This document shows, one piece after another, positions 33,816-46,200 of a DNA stretch of 64,000 bases (position 1 is its first letter; each line of letters opens with the position of its first letter). The translations under genes were made by a program, and so were the position numbers. The notes beneath the pieces are model-generated. The model was not told the DNA's origin, made no database searches, and was given only the letters and a program-made list of their open reading frames with translations. This DNA is from Sceloporus undulatus (taxonomy: Eukaryota > Chordata > Lepidosauria > Squamata > Phrynosomatidae). Where the stretch lies: NCBI RefSeq assembly GCF_019175285.1, contig NC_056523.1, positions 123,015,896-123,079,895 on the forward strand. The letters run 5' to 3'.

Positions 33816-34564
33816 GGAGAAGCCTCTAGCTACCGCTTTGACAGCCAGATCAGGGCTGCAGCACCCTGAGGGCAGAGCCAGGGTGTACGTCGTGTAGACA
33901 CTATGACTCGACTCTGCTCACAGGCCAGCCCAAACTGCCGGTCTGCAAAGGGTCTGAGTTAGCTAGAGAGGGATGTGTGTGTGATGTTTTACATGTAATA
34001 TACTGTATAGCTATTTTGCCTTGCTAATGTTTAACTTTTGTAAATAAAGATTTTTGTTTTTCTTTTTATCCACCTCTGACTTCCAGAAATGTTGAGAGTT
34101 TAGATTCAGACAAGGTGTCTATGGTAGCAGCATGAATATAGAGGGGTGGTGTCCACCGAAGACAAAAGTTGTATAAATCCTCCTAGGTTCCTTAAGGCCT
34201 TTAGACAGTGCCCATAGTTAGTATCACAAGAGGAAGTCCTAACATTGGGGCAGCAACAAGGATCATGGAAAGCTCTCATGCTTAGTAATTGAAGAAATCT
34301 TCATATTTGGTAAGTTAAAGGGTGGAAACCCATATTTGGCCACAGTGGTGTGATTTCCTGAAACAAACCCTCACAGCTGGTGGCATTGGTGGGATTTGCC
34401 TGACTGGAAAACTCCACACTTGGTGGAATAAGGTTTGGAAAATCCTAGTCTAACTCAAATCCAAATGTGAGGATTTTCCACTTAGCCAGTCATTCCCTTG
34501 CCACCAACTGTGGGATGAATATATTCCACCCCTTGTCCCACCAACCACATGGGATCTAATGTCC

Positions 34565-34858
34565 CAACTGCATGACAGCCCTGTTTAAATATTTGAAGGG
34601 GTGTCATTGAGGATGCTGTTCCAGAGGATAGGATGTGGAGCAATGGTTTCAAACTACAGGAAAAGCGATTCCACCTAAACATTAGGAGGAACATCCTGAC
34701 AATGAAAGCTGTTTGACAGTAGAACACACTCCCTTGGAATGTGGTGGAGTCTCCTTCTTTGGAGGCCTTTAAATAGAGCCTGGATGGACATCTGTTGGGC
34801 GTACTTTGATTCTGTGGTCCTGCATGGCAGGGGATTGGATGGTCCAACTCTATGATTC
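34565..34858 (+). repeat. CR1 LINE 3' end
   Basis: Blocks aaacattaggaggaacatcc, ttggaggcctttaaatagag and the end ccaactctatgattct, the sense-strand CR1 3' terminus. Upstream part is 3'UTR or degraded ORF end. Confidence 0.82.
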
Positions 34859-35269
34859 TAATAGTTTTACTGTTCCCTATACATTTTTCCAAACTTCTTT
34901 GCCACCTTTTGAGATTTGAAAAATGGGGTCTCATAGGAAGTATCTGAAACAGAAATAAGAATTTAAGGGAAATATGTGTTTCAGCAATACTTATTATTCC
35001 CAGCATAAAGCTTTCAGTTTTATCCAGTCTCAATTTCTTTTTGTATATTTAAAGACCAGATTATAATTATGATACAAAAGCGGGGACATACCTTTATTTA
35101 ACAATACCCTCAAATATCTAAAACTTGAGAATCTCAAAGGCATATCTGTCAGTTTTGTAAGTTGTTTTTTACTTTGTTTAAATATCTTCCAAATTTATAC
35201 AAAAGAATTTTCACTCCTGGGTTGCTGTTTTTTTATTTTGTTAGATGAAGCACAATATCATCCTTTAAT

Positions 35270-36120
35270 ATTTAATTGTTGAGTTATTCATTTTGCATTT
35301 ATTCCTTTAATGTTTTGTCAGTCCTAATTGCCCCTGCTGCTAACAGTAAATGAATAACAGTGAGAATGGCAGTCTTATCTTGCTCATCATGATAAATTAC
35401 AATGTCATTATTCTAGACAATTTACGCTTTTTATGGCTTGAGAATCTGCACAAATGTTCTGTATATATAAAATATTCTCCCCTACCCAATCTGTGCAGCA
35501 ATTTCCAAATATAAGGCCATTGCAAATCATCAAATGCCTTGAGTGCATCAAGTTAAAGTAAGAGTAAAGGCTGCTTATTTCCTGTGCTGGTATGTTTAAT
35601 GTCTTCTATTTGCATCAAATAGATGTCTATTTGGCATGTAGCTATCTGATCAGGATGAATGTGATAATTATTAAAAGTATTCAATTGTACTGATATAGAT
35701 CTAAAAAAATATTTTGGTTTTGGTAAAGTTATAGGTCAATATGCCAAAACATGAGTAAGAGTACTGTTATTTTTTGGGATTGCTGTAATTTGTGCTGTTT
35801 CCCAAGACATAGGAATATAACCCTCATTTAAGCTATCATTAAGCAATCTTTTTAAAGGACCTTTTTAAATGAAACTTTATAAAATTGGCCAGGAAAGCCA
35901 TCCAAATCCAGGAGCCTTGTTCCTTTTCAATTTTTTAATGGTTAATTCTAATTTATCTGTATGAAAACTTGTTTCAACTTTGTCATTCCAACAGCTACCC
36001 AGCTTTGCATATGTTGAAAGCTCCTTAATTCCCAATTCCAGTGTGCTTTCACTCTCTGATTCATATAAATCATGGAATATAACTTCTGGGAAAGAATACG
36101 TTTAATTCATGTGAAGACAC
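35270..36120 (-). repeat. Old L1 LINE fragment (reverse-transcriptase region)
   Basis: Minus-strand reading gives LTIKKLKRNKAPG, and in an adjacent frame LDGFPGQFYK, matching the L1 motif 'LKNNKSPGPDGFPAEFYK'. Further on (near 35300-35400) are remnants of 'CPLSPLLF' and 'AIRTDK'. Frameshifted and AT-rich; ancient. Limits approximate. Confidence 0.6.
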
Positions 36121-37063
36121 TGCATATAAATCTTTGAATCCACAAACAGTGAATTTAGGCCAGACAGTAACTTAATCTGTTCATACCATTCTCCACCAAT
36201 TATTATGGCATAGTTTGCATTCTACATTGCTTTCCTACATAAAACCTTTTTTATCTCTTGGAGTGTAGAACTATACCAGCTTCCTAGAGCACTGTAGCAT
36301 TATAAAAATGCAATTCCAAAGAAACTGTGTATCTTGTCCTGGTCACTGTCTACTTAAGCCTGTAACCATTATAAAGGAAAACCTGAACTTGTTGACAGGC
36401 AAAACAAGCCAACCTCTTTTAGCTGTTGGGCAAGGCTGAAGACATACAGATGATGAAGGTAGACAAGCAGATCTGATCCATTTTTCACACACCTGTGAAA
36501 ATTATTCTTTTCTTGGTTCTTCATGTGCAAGAAGCAGCTTAGCATTAAGAGAACAGAAACTAAGCTTCTACCACATTTCCATTTTATGTATCTTTTAAAG
36601 AAATGTTTTGGGAACATTTGCACAAGCTTAAAAGCAGTGCTTGTATTCACTTGGACAAATAAGAACAGCAAAATGAGTTATTCAGGCTTGCTTTGAAACC
36701 ATGATACTAACGTCTTTCTAGCACTGCCAAAGCCCATCATAAGATTTTTGTTTTGTTTTGTTTTACTTAAACTATTTATAAGACATTACACTGAAATGGA
36801 AAATGCCTTTTCAAAGAGTCAGGAACTCTGAGTGTTCTGCTACCTCAGAGATGATCCAGATGGCAACATTGTCTTCTATACAGAGCAGAGTCAGGTTGGT
36901 CCTGCTCAAGTCACAGAGTCAAAATTCTGCTTATTTTTTTTTCCAGTTCCGCATTCCTTCCTGAAGGCAGTACATACCATCTGTGTGCTTCTGAAGAGAG
37001 GCATGCCAGAGATTTCCTTCTCTCTCCAGCTGAGGTCATCTGCTCAGAACAGGACAATAATAT

Positions 37064-37216
37064 TCAAGCAGGTATTCTTTCCTCAGCAACGTAAGAGTCT
37101 TCCCTCCAAAGCTGGACCAGACCCTCGGCAGCAGTGAGAAGGCAAGTCTCCGTAGGATGGAAGGACAGAGACTGAACTGCACTTTTGCTCACTGGCAAAG
37201 CCAGGGCAAGGGATCC
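37064..37216 (-). CDS. WDR83: WDR83 last coding exon with stop
   Basis: Encodes GSLALALPVSKSAVQSLSFH through SYVAEERIPA, stop TGA at 37066-37064. Acceptor ttcctcacag. No clear AATAAA on the minus strand within about 700 nt downstream. Confidence 0.95.
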   Translation of the reverse strand, partial: GSLALALPVSKSAVQSLSFHPTETCLLTAAEGLVQLWREDSYVAEERIPA

Positions 37217-40200
37217 CTGTGAGGAAAGAAGCCAAACTATAAAGAAAAGAACACAAGACCTATACAGAGATAACACGTACCCTTATCTGCACTGCAAGTG
37301 CCACTACTTGAGTACCAGAAGAGGACTATGTGACTAATAGCCATTCCCAGGCTCTGTTGTCTTTCTGGCTGCACTCAGTGAGCTTCTGATCAATTAGTCC
37401 TTCAGCAAGTAGCCTTGAGTTAGTAGTGTAATCTGCAGAGGTCTTTAATAGGATAGTTGCTGGGTTCCTCCACCCTTTACTCACATATTTTTAAATTGTG
37501 TTTTATTTCTATTTCTTTTTTTGCTTTTATGCATTTGTACTATTTTATCGTAAGCTGCCCTAAGGTCCTTTCACAGAAAAGGCCAGGACATGAAACAAAT
37601 AAGAAGTGGCCCTACCTCCCATTATCCTTGTAATAATAACGTCTCTTTACTCAGCAGGGGCTTAGTGACATTTGAAGGATTTTTGTACTGAGCCCAAAGG
37701 AATCTGTGATCCCTTCAAGGTCAGTTCCTAACAGTGATAAGGTGTCCCAGTGATCAGAAAACGGACAAGAACAAATCCATAGCTTGACATCCACGCTCTA
37801 GACTCTACAGGATAAACAGTGTAGAATATGATCACCTGGGGCAAAATGGAACTGGAAGAAGTGTCCATGAGAAAGCAACTGTTACTTTCCCGTGCACAGA
37901 TGAAAGTTTACCCCACTGCGTCATGCCAAATAATAATCAGTGACAATGTTTCACCCATAAACTTCAAAATTATAAAGTGCTCTGTAAACCACTATATAGG
38001 TCACTACAGCTCAGTTTTGAACTAGCTTAGTCCTGACTTAACTCTTACTGCTCCCCTGGTTATGATATTAGCTGTTCCATTCAGGCAACCAGGCCAAACC
38101 AAAATAAGTCAAAAAAATCATAGTGGTTATTGCCACTTTCATTGTATCACTGAGCAAACTGATGTTTTCTGTTAAAGTCACATTCAGTCTAGAAAGATGC
38201 TTGCATTGTCCTCTGAGGATCAATACCATTCTGCCCAACCAAGGAAAATTCCAACTTGATGCACTACAGCCAAACACAATTCCTGTAGCTCTGCACCTTT
38301 TGTCCCAAAAGAAAACACATCAGGTAATTCTGCTTACCTCAACCAGGTCCCAGAAATACACCTTCCCATCCTCAGAACAGCTGCCAACATGTGTATCTCT
38401 CTCACTCAGGCAACAGTCCATCTTGTATGTTATATTTTTGTGACCACTATATCTATGGGGAAAATGGAGGAGAATTAGGAGAAAACCTGTTCAACTCAGC
38501 CAGGCATTCTCCTTTGTTGCCAAGTTAAGACAGATAGACAGAAGGCAACAAATGGTTGTAGTCAGTTTTACACTAGAACACCCAGGGCACATTTACCAAA
38601 TGTATACATATAAAGATCATTCTTCTTTGTGGTCTCTGCAAAGCACACAAATGGGTTATTCTGCACCTGCGCAGCATTTCCGGATCCTACTGGAATCGCT
38701 AGGGAAGACTTTTTGGCAGTAGCTCTGCCCACCCTCTATACAGGCAGGATGTCTTCCCGCCCTTTCTTAGTTCATTTTGTCCGCCACGTGAGCAGCTTAG
38801 GAACCTTGCTTAGAACCGCTCCTTCCTTAGCTTTCACTTACATTTCCTGTGTTTGCTTTGACTTTGTTTGACTCTGACTACTCTTTGGATTGTGTTCTGG
38901 ACTTGGTTTTGGACTGATTAATGGTAACACTCGGACTTCTTGACAATTCTCTCTCTTCATCCTTGGGCTTTGGTCCAAAGATGTCTGCCCACTCTTTTAA
39001 GAAGTGCTCTGAAAGTGGGACAAATATCCCGCACTCGACGAACACTCCTCTGCTTGGGCAAGGGCCACGTCCCTGCTTCCTGCCCTCACTCTAATCAGCA
39101 GAGTGATAGCAAAGCTGCACACAGACAGATCAGACATGATCCTGATCACCCCTTGGTGGCTGAGGCAGCCGTGGCTTGCCCTCCAGCTCCATCTCTCCAG
39201 CAACCAATTCTGGCCTCTACTGCTCCATCCCGACCTCCTGACCTTTCACGATGGTCGGGTTCGCCACCCCGATGTGAACACTCTCCGTCTAGTGGAGTGG
39301 AGGATTTGGCCCTGACCCAACTCTTGGTACCAGTCCAAGAAATCATCCTGGCTTCCCGAAAGCCCTCCACTCAGTGCTCTTACGCCCTTCAAGGGGCTAA
39401 ATTTTTTACTTTCCTCTTCGGAGGTCAATGTCTCCGTTGTCTTGGACTTCCTCCAACACCTCTCAACATCTGGACTCTCCATTTCCTCCTTAAAATGCTA
39501 CCTTGCGGCCATCTGTCCCGCTACCAATTCTCCTGCTGGCCATCATTCTTCACTGACCCATTTGTGAAGAAATTTTTCAAAGGCCTTGCCAACCTAAGAC
39601 CACCAGCAGTGATCCTGGCTTGGGACCTCCAGCTCGTCTTAGCAGCACTTGCTACCTCACCCTTTGAACCTCTGGCTTCCTGTGACCTTAGACTCCTCAC
39701 CTGGAAGACAGCCTTCTTGGTAGCCATCACCTCAGCATGCCGGGCCAGTGAACTCTGTGCCTCCGTATGGACTCTCCATACTTGAAATTTTTTAAAGACA
39801 AGGTTGTCTTCTGTCCAGACATTTCCTTTCTGCCAAAGGTCGTGTCCACCTTTCATCTCAATCAAGACATCATTCTCCCAATGCTAGCCCCGAACCCGAC
39901 CACCAACACAAGTGTAGGCTCTACTTCTTTGATGTCAGGCAGGCCTTCTACCTCAACAGGAGGTTGTTCTCCCAGACTTTTTGTCTGCTATTCCAACTTC
40001 AAAAAGGGGCTTCCAGTCACACCTCAAGGTTTCTCCAAATGGGTGACTTCCACAATCCTCCTCTCCTATGAGATTTTTGGGAAGACTCTGCCTGCTCGAA
40101 TTCGAGCCCATTCCACCAGCCTTCCTCTCCGGAGTTCCCTTGGAGGACATTTGCAAGGCTGCGGTATGGTCACAACCTTTGACCTTTATCAAGCACTACA

Positions 40201-43200
40201 GACCTGATACCAGACACCGAAGTGAAGCAGCCTTTGGTAGAGCTGTTCTCCTTTCCGGAATGCACTAAGGTTAGTTGACACCTGTCAAATAACTGACACT
40301 GTTATTCTAGTTTAATAATTTATTTATTGCCAGGACACTCCCTCCTCCACAGAGGACTAAGCTTGCCAGTCTAACCCATTTGTGTGCTGCACAGAGACCA
40401 CGAAGGAGGACAGGTTGCTTACCTGTAACTGTAGTTCTTTGATTGGTCATCTGCGAATCCACACAAATCCTGCCCATCCTCCCCTCTGTCGTGTCCTTCT
40501 CCCTTCCTTGTTTGCTCTTACAGCGGACCTTTTGCAACTGAGAAAGGGCGGGAAGACCGCCTGCCTATATAGAGGGTGGGCAGAGCCACCGCCAAAATGT
40601 CTTCCCTAGCGATCCCAGTAAGATCCGGAAATACTGTGCAGGCGCAGAATAACCCATTTGTGTGGATTCTTAGATGACTACTCGAAGAACTACAGTTACA
40701 GGTAAGCAACCTGTCCATATTGTACAAGTCTCTTTTTTACTCTATGCTCTCATACATAGAGACATTCAGACACATACTCATTTGTAATAGTTGGATAGCA
40801 CTTTAAGCAATGCAAAAACAGCCACCCCTTTCTAATTGCTATTGTTAGGTTTTCAAGGGTGTATGTGTACACACACACCTTCCAGTCACCTGTCATAGAA
40901 TCATAGAGTTGGAAGAGACCACAAGAACCATCCAGTCCAACCCCCTGCCATGCAGGAACTCTCAATCAAAGTATCCCCAACAGATGGCCATCCAGCCTCC
41001 GTTTCAAGACCTCCAGGGAAGGAGACTCCACTACACTGCAAGGGAGTGTCTTCCACTGTCGAACAGCCCTTACTGTCAGGAAGTTCCTCCTAATGTTGAG
41101 GTGGAATCTCTTTTCCTGGAGCTTGCATCCATTGTTCCGGGTCTTATTCTCTGGAGCAGCAGAAAACAAGCTTGCTCCTCCTTCAATATGACATCCCTTC
41201 AAATATTTAAACAGGGCTATCATATCACCTCTTAACCTTCTCTTCTCCAGGCTAAACATCCCATGTTCCCTAAGTTGTTCCTCATAGAGCATGGTTTCCA
41301 GGCTCTTCACCATTTTAGTCGCCCTCCTTTGGACACGCTCCAGTTTCTCAACATCCTTTTTGAATTGTGTTGCCCAGAACTGGACACAGTATTCCAGGTG
41401 GCCCCATAAATTTCATAGGGTTTTCTTAGAACATTCAGATGTGGTTTTGCCAGTTCGTTCCTTTGAAATAGAATCTACAGCATCTGGTATAGGAATGAAT
41501 AATTATACTGCTTACTCTCCTAGTAGCTCGCCTGTCTCCTTGTCCAGCAATCGTAGTGCAGAATCCAAAGTAGAAGCCAAAGTACACTGCCCATCTTTGC
41601 TAAAACACACACAGGTGATTGGGCCTGTAATAAAAGCATAGTCAGGCTCCGCTCCATTTTGGTGTCTTTTATTTAGGGCAGAGGGAGATCATGTGGCCCT
41701 CCAGACATTTTGGACTTCAATCAGCAGCTGCCCTGGCCAGCATAACCAATGGTGAGGAATGGTGGGAACTGTGACACCAGAATGGTGATTACTATCCCTG
41801 ATGTCCAGAGAAGCAAGAAGCTGGGTAAAGCCTTTCAGATCCTGTTCCTGGTATTATGACATTTTCCTAACATTTAAAAATTCCAAAGGGGGAAAAGCAA
41901 AGGATAATGGTTTATGGGGATCAAGATAACCACTCACTGTAGTTTAGTGGTTTGTCTACACTGAGAAAAGGGGATGCTAAAGAAGATGTAAGATATGCCT
42001 TTGCAGAACATCATCAACTTGAACCTGAAGAACAACCACTGAAGAAAAGATTAAAAAACAGGCCAGCATCTCTTCCAAGGCAGGAGAGGCCAAAGAAATG
42101 TACCAGACCATTGAAATGATACTTTTAACAACTGTGGCTCTTGTTTCAGCAGATCTGCAATACTCACTTCCAATGTAATCTGAGTAAAGCTCCCCAGCAC
42201 GGAGGTCATAGCGCCGAATACGCCCATCCACAGAACTGAAGAAGAAAAAAAGGCACAGGAAGTTAGGAATTACACTTTCTGTGTATATACATCCTATAAT
42301 CTTGGAGTCATGAACTGTCTGTTTTAAAAATGCTAGTTCTGAGAAACAACCCATGTCTCCACCTCACCCCTAAAATCTGCAGGGGAGGGCTGCTTCTTCT
42401 ACACACATGTTGCCATTGATTGGGAAAGAACAAGAACTAGCTGTGGACATGTGGAAGAGATTAAAGAGAAAGATCCTAGAAAGGTGAAGGAAGGACTACA
42501 GATTGGTAGCAAAAAGACTTCCTACTGCCTGACATAGGGAAGGCTCCATACAATCCTCCTCATTAGTAAATGTATGCTTGCATAGGCCACCAATGTGAGC
42601 CTAGAAAAAAGGACAGGAATGGGACCCTGCTCGTGAAATAGTATTGGGATTCCTTGTGTACATAAGAACATCTTGTTATCTGAAGCTAAAACTCTGGCTC
42701 TTCTTCCAAAAAAATGAGGAAAATATAAATATAAATATAAATATAAAATGTAAACCTGAATAGCTTCATGAGGATGCAATAACAAACAATCAGAAAATGA
42801 GTTTGCTGAGGAGAACATCAAACTTTCTGAGAAAGACAGGAGACATGAAATGCAAGTATTTTGCTCAGAGACGATACATTGACAGTGGTGATAATGCAAA
42901 GGTTTCATACACACGTTGTACTACACCAGCCACAGGATTCACCACCCATGAAATATTGGTCAGTTATATTTTTAACAGTTTAATGATTTCAGGGGAGGAG
43001 ATGGGAACAGAAAAAGAAATGGAAGTATGTATGTCTAAACATTAACCATCATCTAATAAAATCATATACCGTATATACTCGTGTATAAGTTCACCTCATG
43101 TATAAGTTAAGGACAGTTTTTGGGGCCAAAATCATGGATTTTGATATGACTCGTGGATAAGTCGAGGGTCAAACACTGGGGCATGTTTCAAAAAATCTAA

Positions 43201-46200
43201 AGGGGGAAACAAAGCACATATCCCTCCCTACATCTTCCTTTCTAGACCTCTCCCAAGGGTCACAGTCTCAGCAGGGAAAAGGGGAAACAAACCTTGGCAC
43301 ATGCACACACACACACACACTTCCCTTTACCAAAAGCATTCCCAAGGTTTATGGCTTGCAAAGGGGGGGACAGACCTCTCTATCTCTTTCTTCTCTTCAC
43401 CCAAGATTTCCAGGCCCATGGCTTGGAAAATGGGGTCCAAGCTTGTGCATGCTATCTCTCTCCCTTGACTCAGCAGCTGCTTGTCAGCTCTGGCTGGGGA
43501 GGTAGGCTGAGGGATAAGACTAAGACACATAGACACACAGACTCACGGGGAGAGAGAGGAAGACAGGAGAGTGCGCCGGGGACTCAAATGGGGAGCTGTT
43601 ACAAGATCCCTGGCTACAGAGGAAGGTGGGCACTTCTTTCAGGAAATTGATAAACAGCATTAACTTATTGCCCTGTATATAGGTCTACCCATGATTTTGG
43701 AGTCCATTTCGGGACATAAATTTCTCGATTTATACTCGAGTATATAAGGTAATTATAAAATAGAGTGTGTGTACATAGTACATTATATTCTGATGCTTTT
43801 CTACTCTGACTGCAGATTTTTCTCCTACAATAGCACCTCAAAATCTGCAATATAAGTATATCGTAAAATACAACCTTCTTGAGTTTTGACCAGTTTTCCT
43901 AACCAATTTCATTTTTTCTGACTATTCAGAAAGAGGTAACTTTTGCATAGTAAAATTTCTCCCACTGGCCATCTGCTATAGATGAACAACTGTCCAAACA
44001 GGAACAAAGTTGTCTGGGGAAAAGCCAGGTTCAAATCATCCAAGACTCATTTATGTAACAGTGGACTAGTGTCACTTTCATCTTGATCTACTTTGCAGGG
44101 TTGTTGTGATAAAAAGATGGGACAGATTATGTATACAACTTCAGTTCTTTGGAAGGACACAGTTAAAAAAATAATTCTTGCTATCAAGTTCATTCATTAC
44201 TTTTTTGTAATTAATGTGTACATCTAACCACTTCTGATTCTATGCTGCACTCATACTGTTAATTCTTTAAAAATACTACCATCTGACTAGTCAATTGACT
44301 AATTTGTTTTAATTAGTCAGTAGCTCAATTCTAAAATTGACACAATAATGCAGGTTTCTCATATCCCACAACTGTATCCTCTAAAAGTTTAGCAAGAACT
44401 GCTAAATCTTTTCAATGGCTAAATTACAGTGCACCCGTGTTATATGCGGGCGTGGTATACATGGCTTTGTGCATATGTGCAAAGCCACGCAGGAGCGCAT
44501 GGGGCGCGAGGAGTGGCACGTCCCATTCAGATGAGTGGGGGGTGCGCCTGTGGTGCGCGTGCGCCACCGCGCTGCCGCATGCACGAGCCCCATTCACTTG
44601 AATGGGGCTTGAGCATGCGCAGTATTTGGTTGATGTGGGGGGTCCGGTACAGATTCCCCCCCGTAAGCCAAGGGCGCACTGTATTTAAAACAAATGAAAA
44701 CAGATATCCCTATAAGCTACAGTCATCATACATGGTATTTCTTTGATTACAGCCAAAAGACTTCTTTGAGCTATTTCTTGTTACCAACTGAAGAACAATG
44801 GGATACAACACACAGGGAGAGAGTGAGAGTATTTAATAGATCCCAGGAGGTTCTGGTGTGGACTTTGCAGAACAGGTGAGTTTGCCATCAGTATCATCAT
44901 CATGAACATCCCTTCATCCTCGATCTTTAGGGAGAGAGAAGCAGGCTAGCTCCACCAGGCCTGCCTGGAAGAAGACATGCCCTCCCTTCAGCCACCGTCT
45001 TGAGGGCGAGAGAGGCAGGCTAGCTCCACCAGGCCTGCCTGGAAGAAGACATGCCCTCCCTTCAGCCACCGTCTTGAGGGNNNNNNNNNNCGAGAGAGGC
45101 AGGCTAGCTCCACCAGGCCTGCCTGGAAGAAGATTAACCATCCATTAAGAAGCCAAGTCCTCCCTCCAGTCCATCTGCCTTGGTCCAAGCCTCGGAGGTT
45201 GAGAAGAACTGCTGGCCCTCATCCCCTTCCCCACCACCATTCCCTTCTCCTTTTGTGTCGTGTCTTTTTAGATTGTAAGCCTGAGGGCAGGGAACCGTCT
45301 AATTAAAAAGATTGTATGTACAGTGCTGTGTAAATTTACAGCGCTTTATAAATAAAGGTTAATAATAATAATAATGAACAACAACTTTATTTATATCTTG
45401 CCTTTCTGTCTGTTGTGGCTCAGGTTTAACCTTTAGCTCTAACTTCATTCCACTCACCCTGAAAGGATTTCATGGTCTGACACCTTCAAACTAGAGACAC
45501 CATCCTTGGCCTCATCTAGTATCTGGATGGGATCTGGTCTGCGTGAGCGACAGTCCCAGCAGCGAACACTGGAGTCAATAGAACCTGCGTGACAACAAAA
45601 AAGTATGCTAGGCATGGCTCAAACCAAATTGTTTTTGGAAAACAATCCGTAAAACGATTAACAAAGTATTAAATATAGATCTAGAGAACGAACCAGAAAT
45701 CTTTTTGTTAAATATGCTCAATGATGACTTAGAAAAGAAATATGGTTGTGTGATATTTTATATGATATGCGTAGCAAGAATGGTATATGCAAAAGCCTGG
45801 AAAAGTAAATTGGTCCCAAAAGTGGAAGAATGGGTATTGAAATTGCAAGAAATAATAGAATTAGATAAACTGTCAAGAAAACTGAGAAATGAAAAAATGA
45901 CAAATTTTTGGGGAAAATGAAAACAGGTATTTGAATATATAGAAAATAATTGGGGAAAACAGACAATTAAAATATTAAAAGATTGGTAAAGCAATAACAT
46001 TTAATGGAATAAACATTGATAAGGTGAAAGATTTGATGAACCATAGTTGTAAAAATGCTAAGATAAATGGTACAGTTAAAGAAGGAGAAATACGATTTAA
46101 TTTTCACATTGGTTAATTCATTATTTTACTTTTTCAGATATGAAAGAAATTTTTCTGTTGCTTGGCAAAACCCATTGGGAAAAGTGGATACCCCTGCTCA

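Larger units (their letters stand above)
28641..36400. other. Gene-free interval between FBXW9 and WDR83
   Basis: No exon with recognisable protein homology on either strand. It holds a 5S-type SINE (33.65-33.82 kb), a CR1 3' end (34.57-34.86 kb) and an old L1 piece (35.3-36.1 kb); the rest is unassigned AT-rich DNA. DHPS, which sits here in human, was not found. WDR83's 3'UTR probably takes up part of the right end. Confidence 0.75.

Noticed and set aside
34482-35033. 183-residue minus-strand frame
   Set aside because: It crosses the antisense of a CR1 3' end; no homology.
28641-37000. Search for DHPS exons on the plus strand
   Set aside because: None of the conserved deoxyhypusine synthase motifs were seen. 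By-eye absence is not proof, so this is reported as a finding and not as a loss.
38447-38452. Alternative acceptor gatatag for WDR83 coding exon 8
   Set aside because: It keeps the phase but loses the EY of the conserved EYxGHKN motif; the upstream cccatag acceptor restores it.
42522-42914. 130-residue minus-strand frame in a WDR83 intron
   Set aside because: Runs through an (AAATAT)n repeat giving YLYLYLYF; no conserved domain.
44933-45131. Regular repeats resembling a CRISPR array
   Set aside because: Units are directly abutting with no spacers, in a vertebrate intron, next to an assembly gap.
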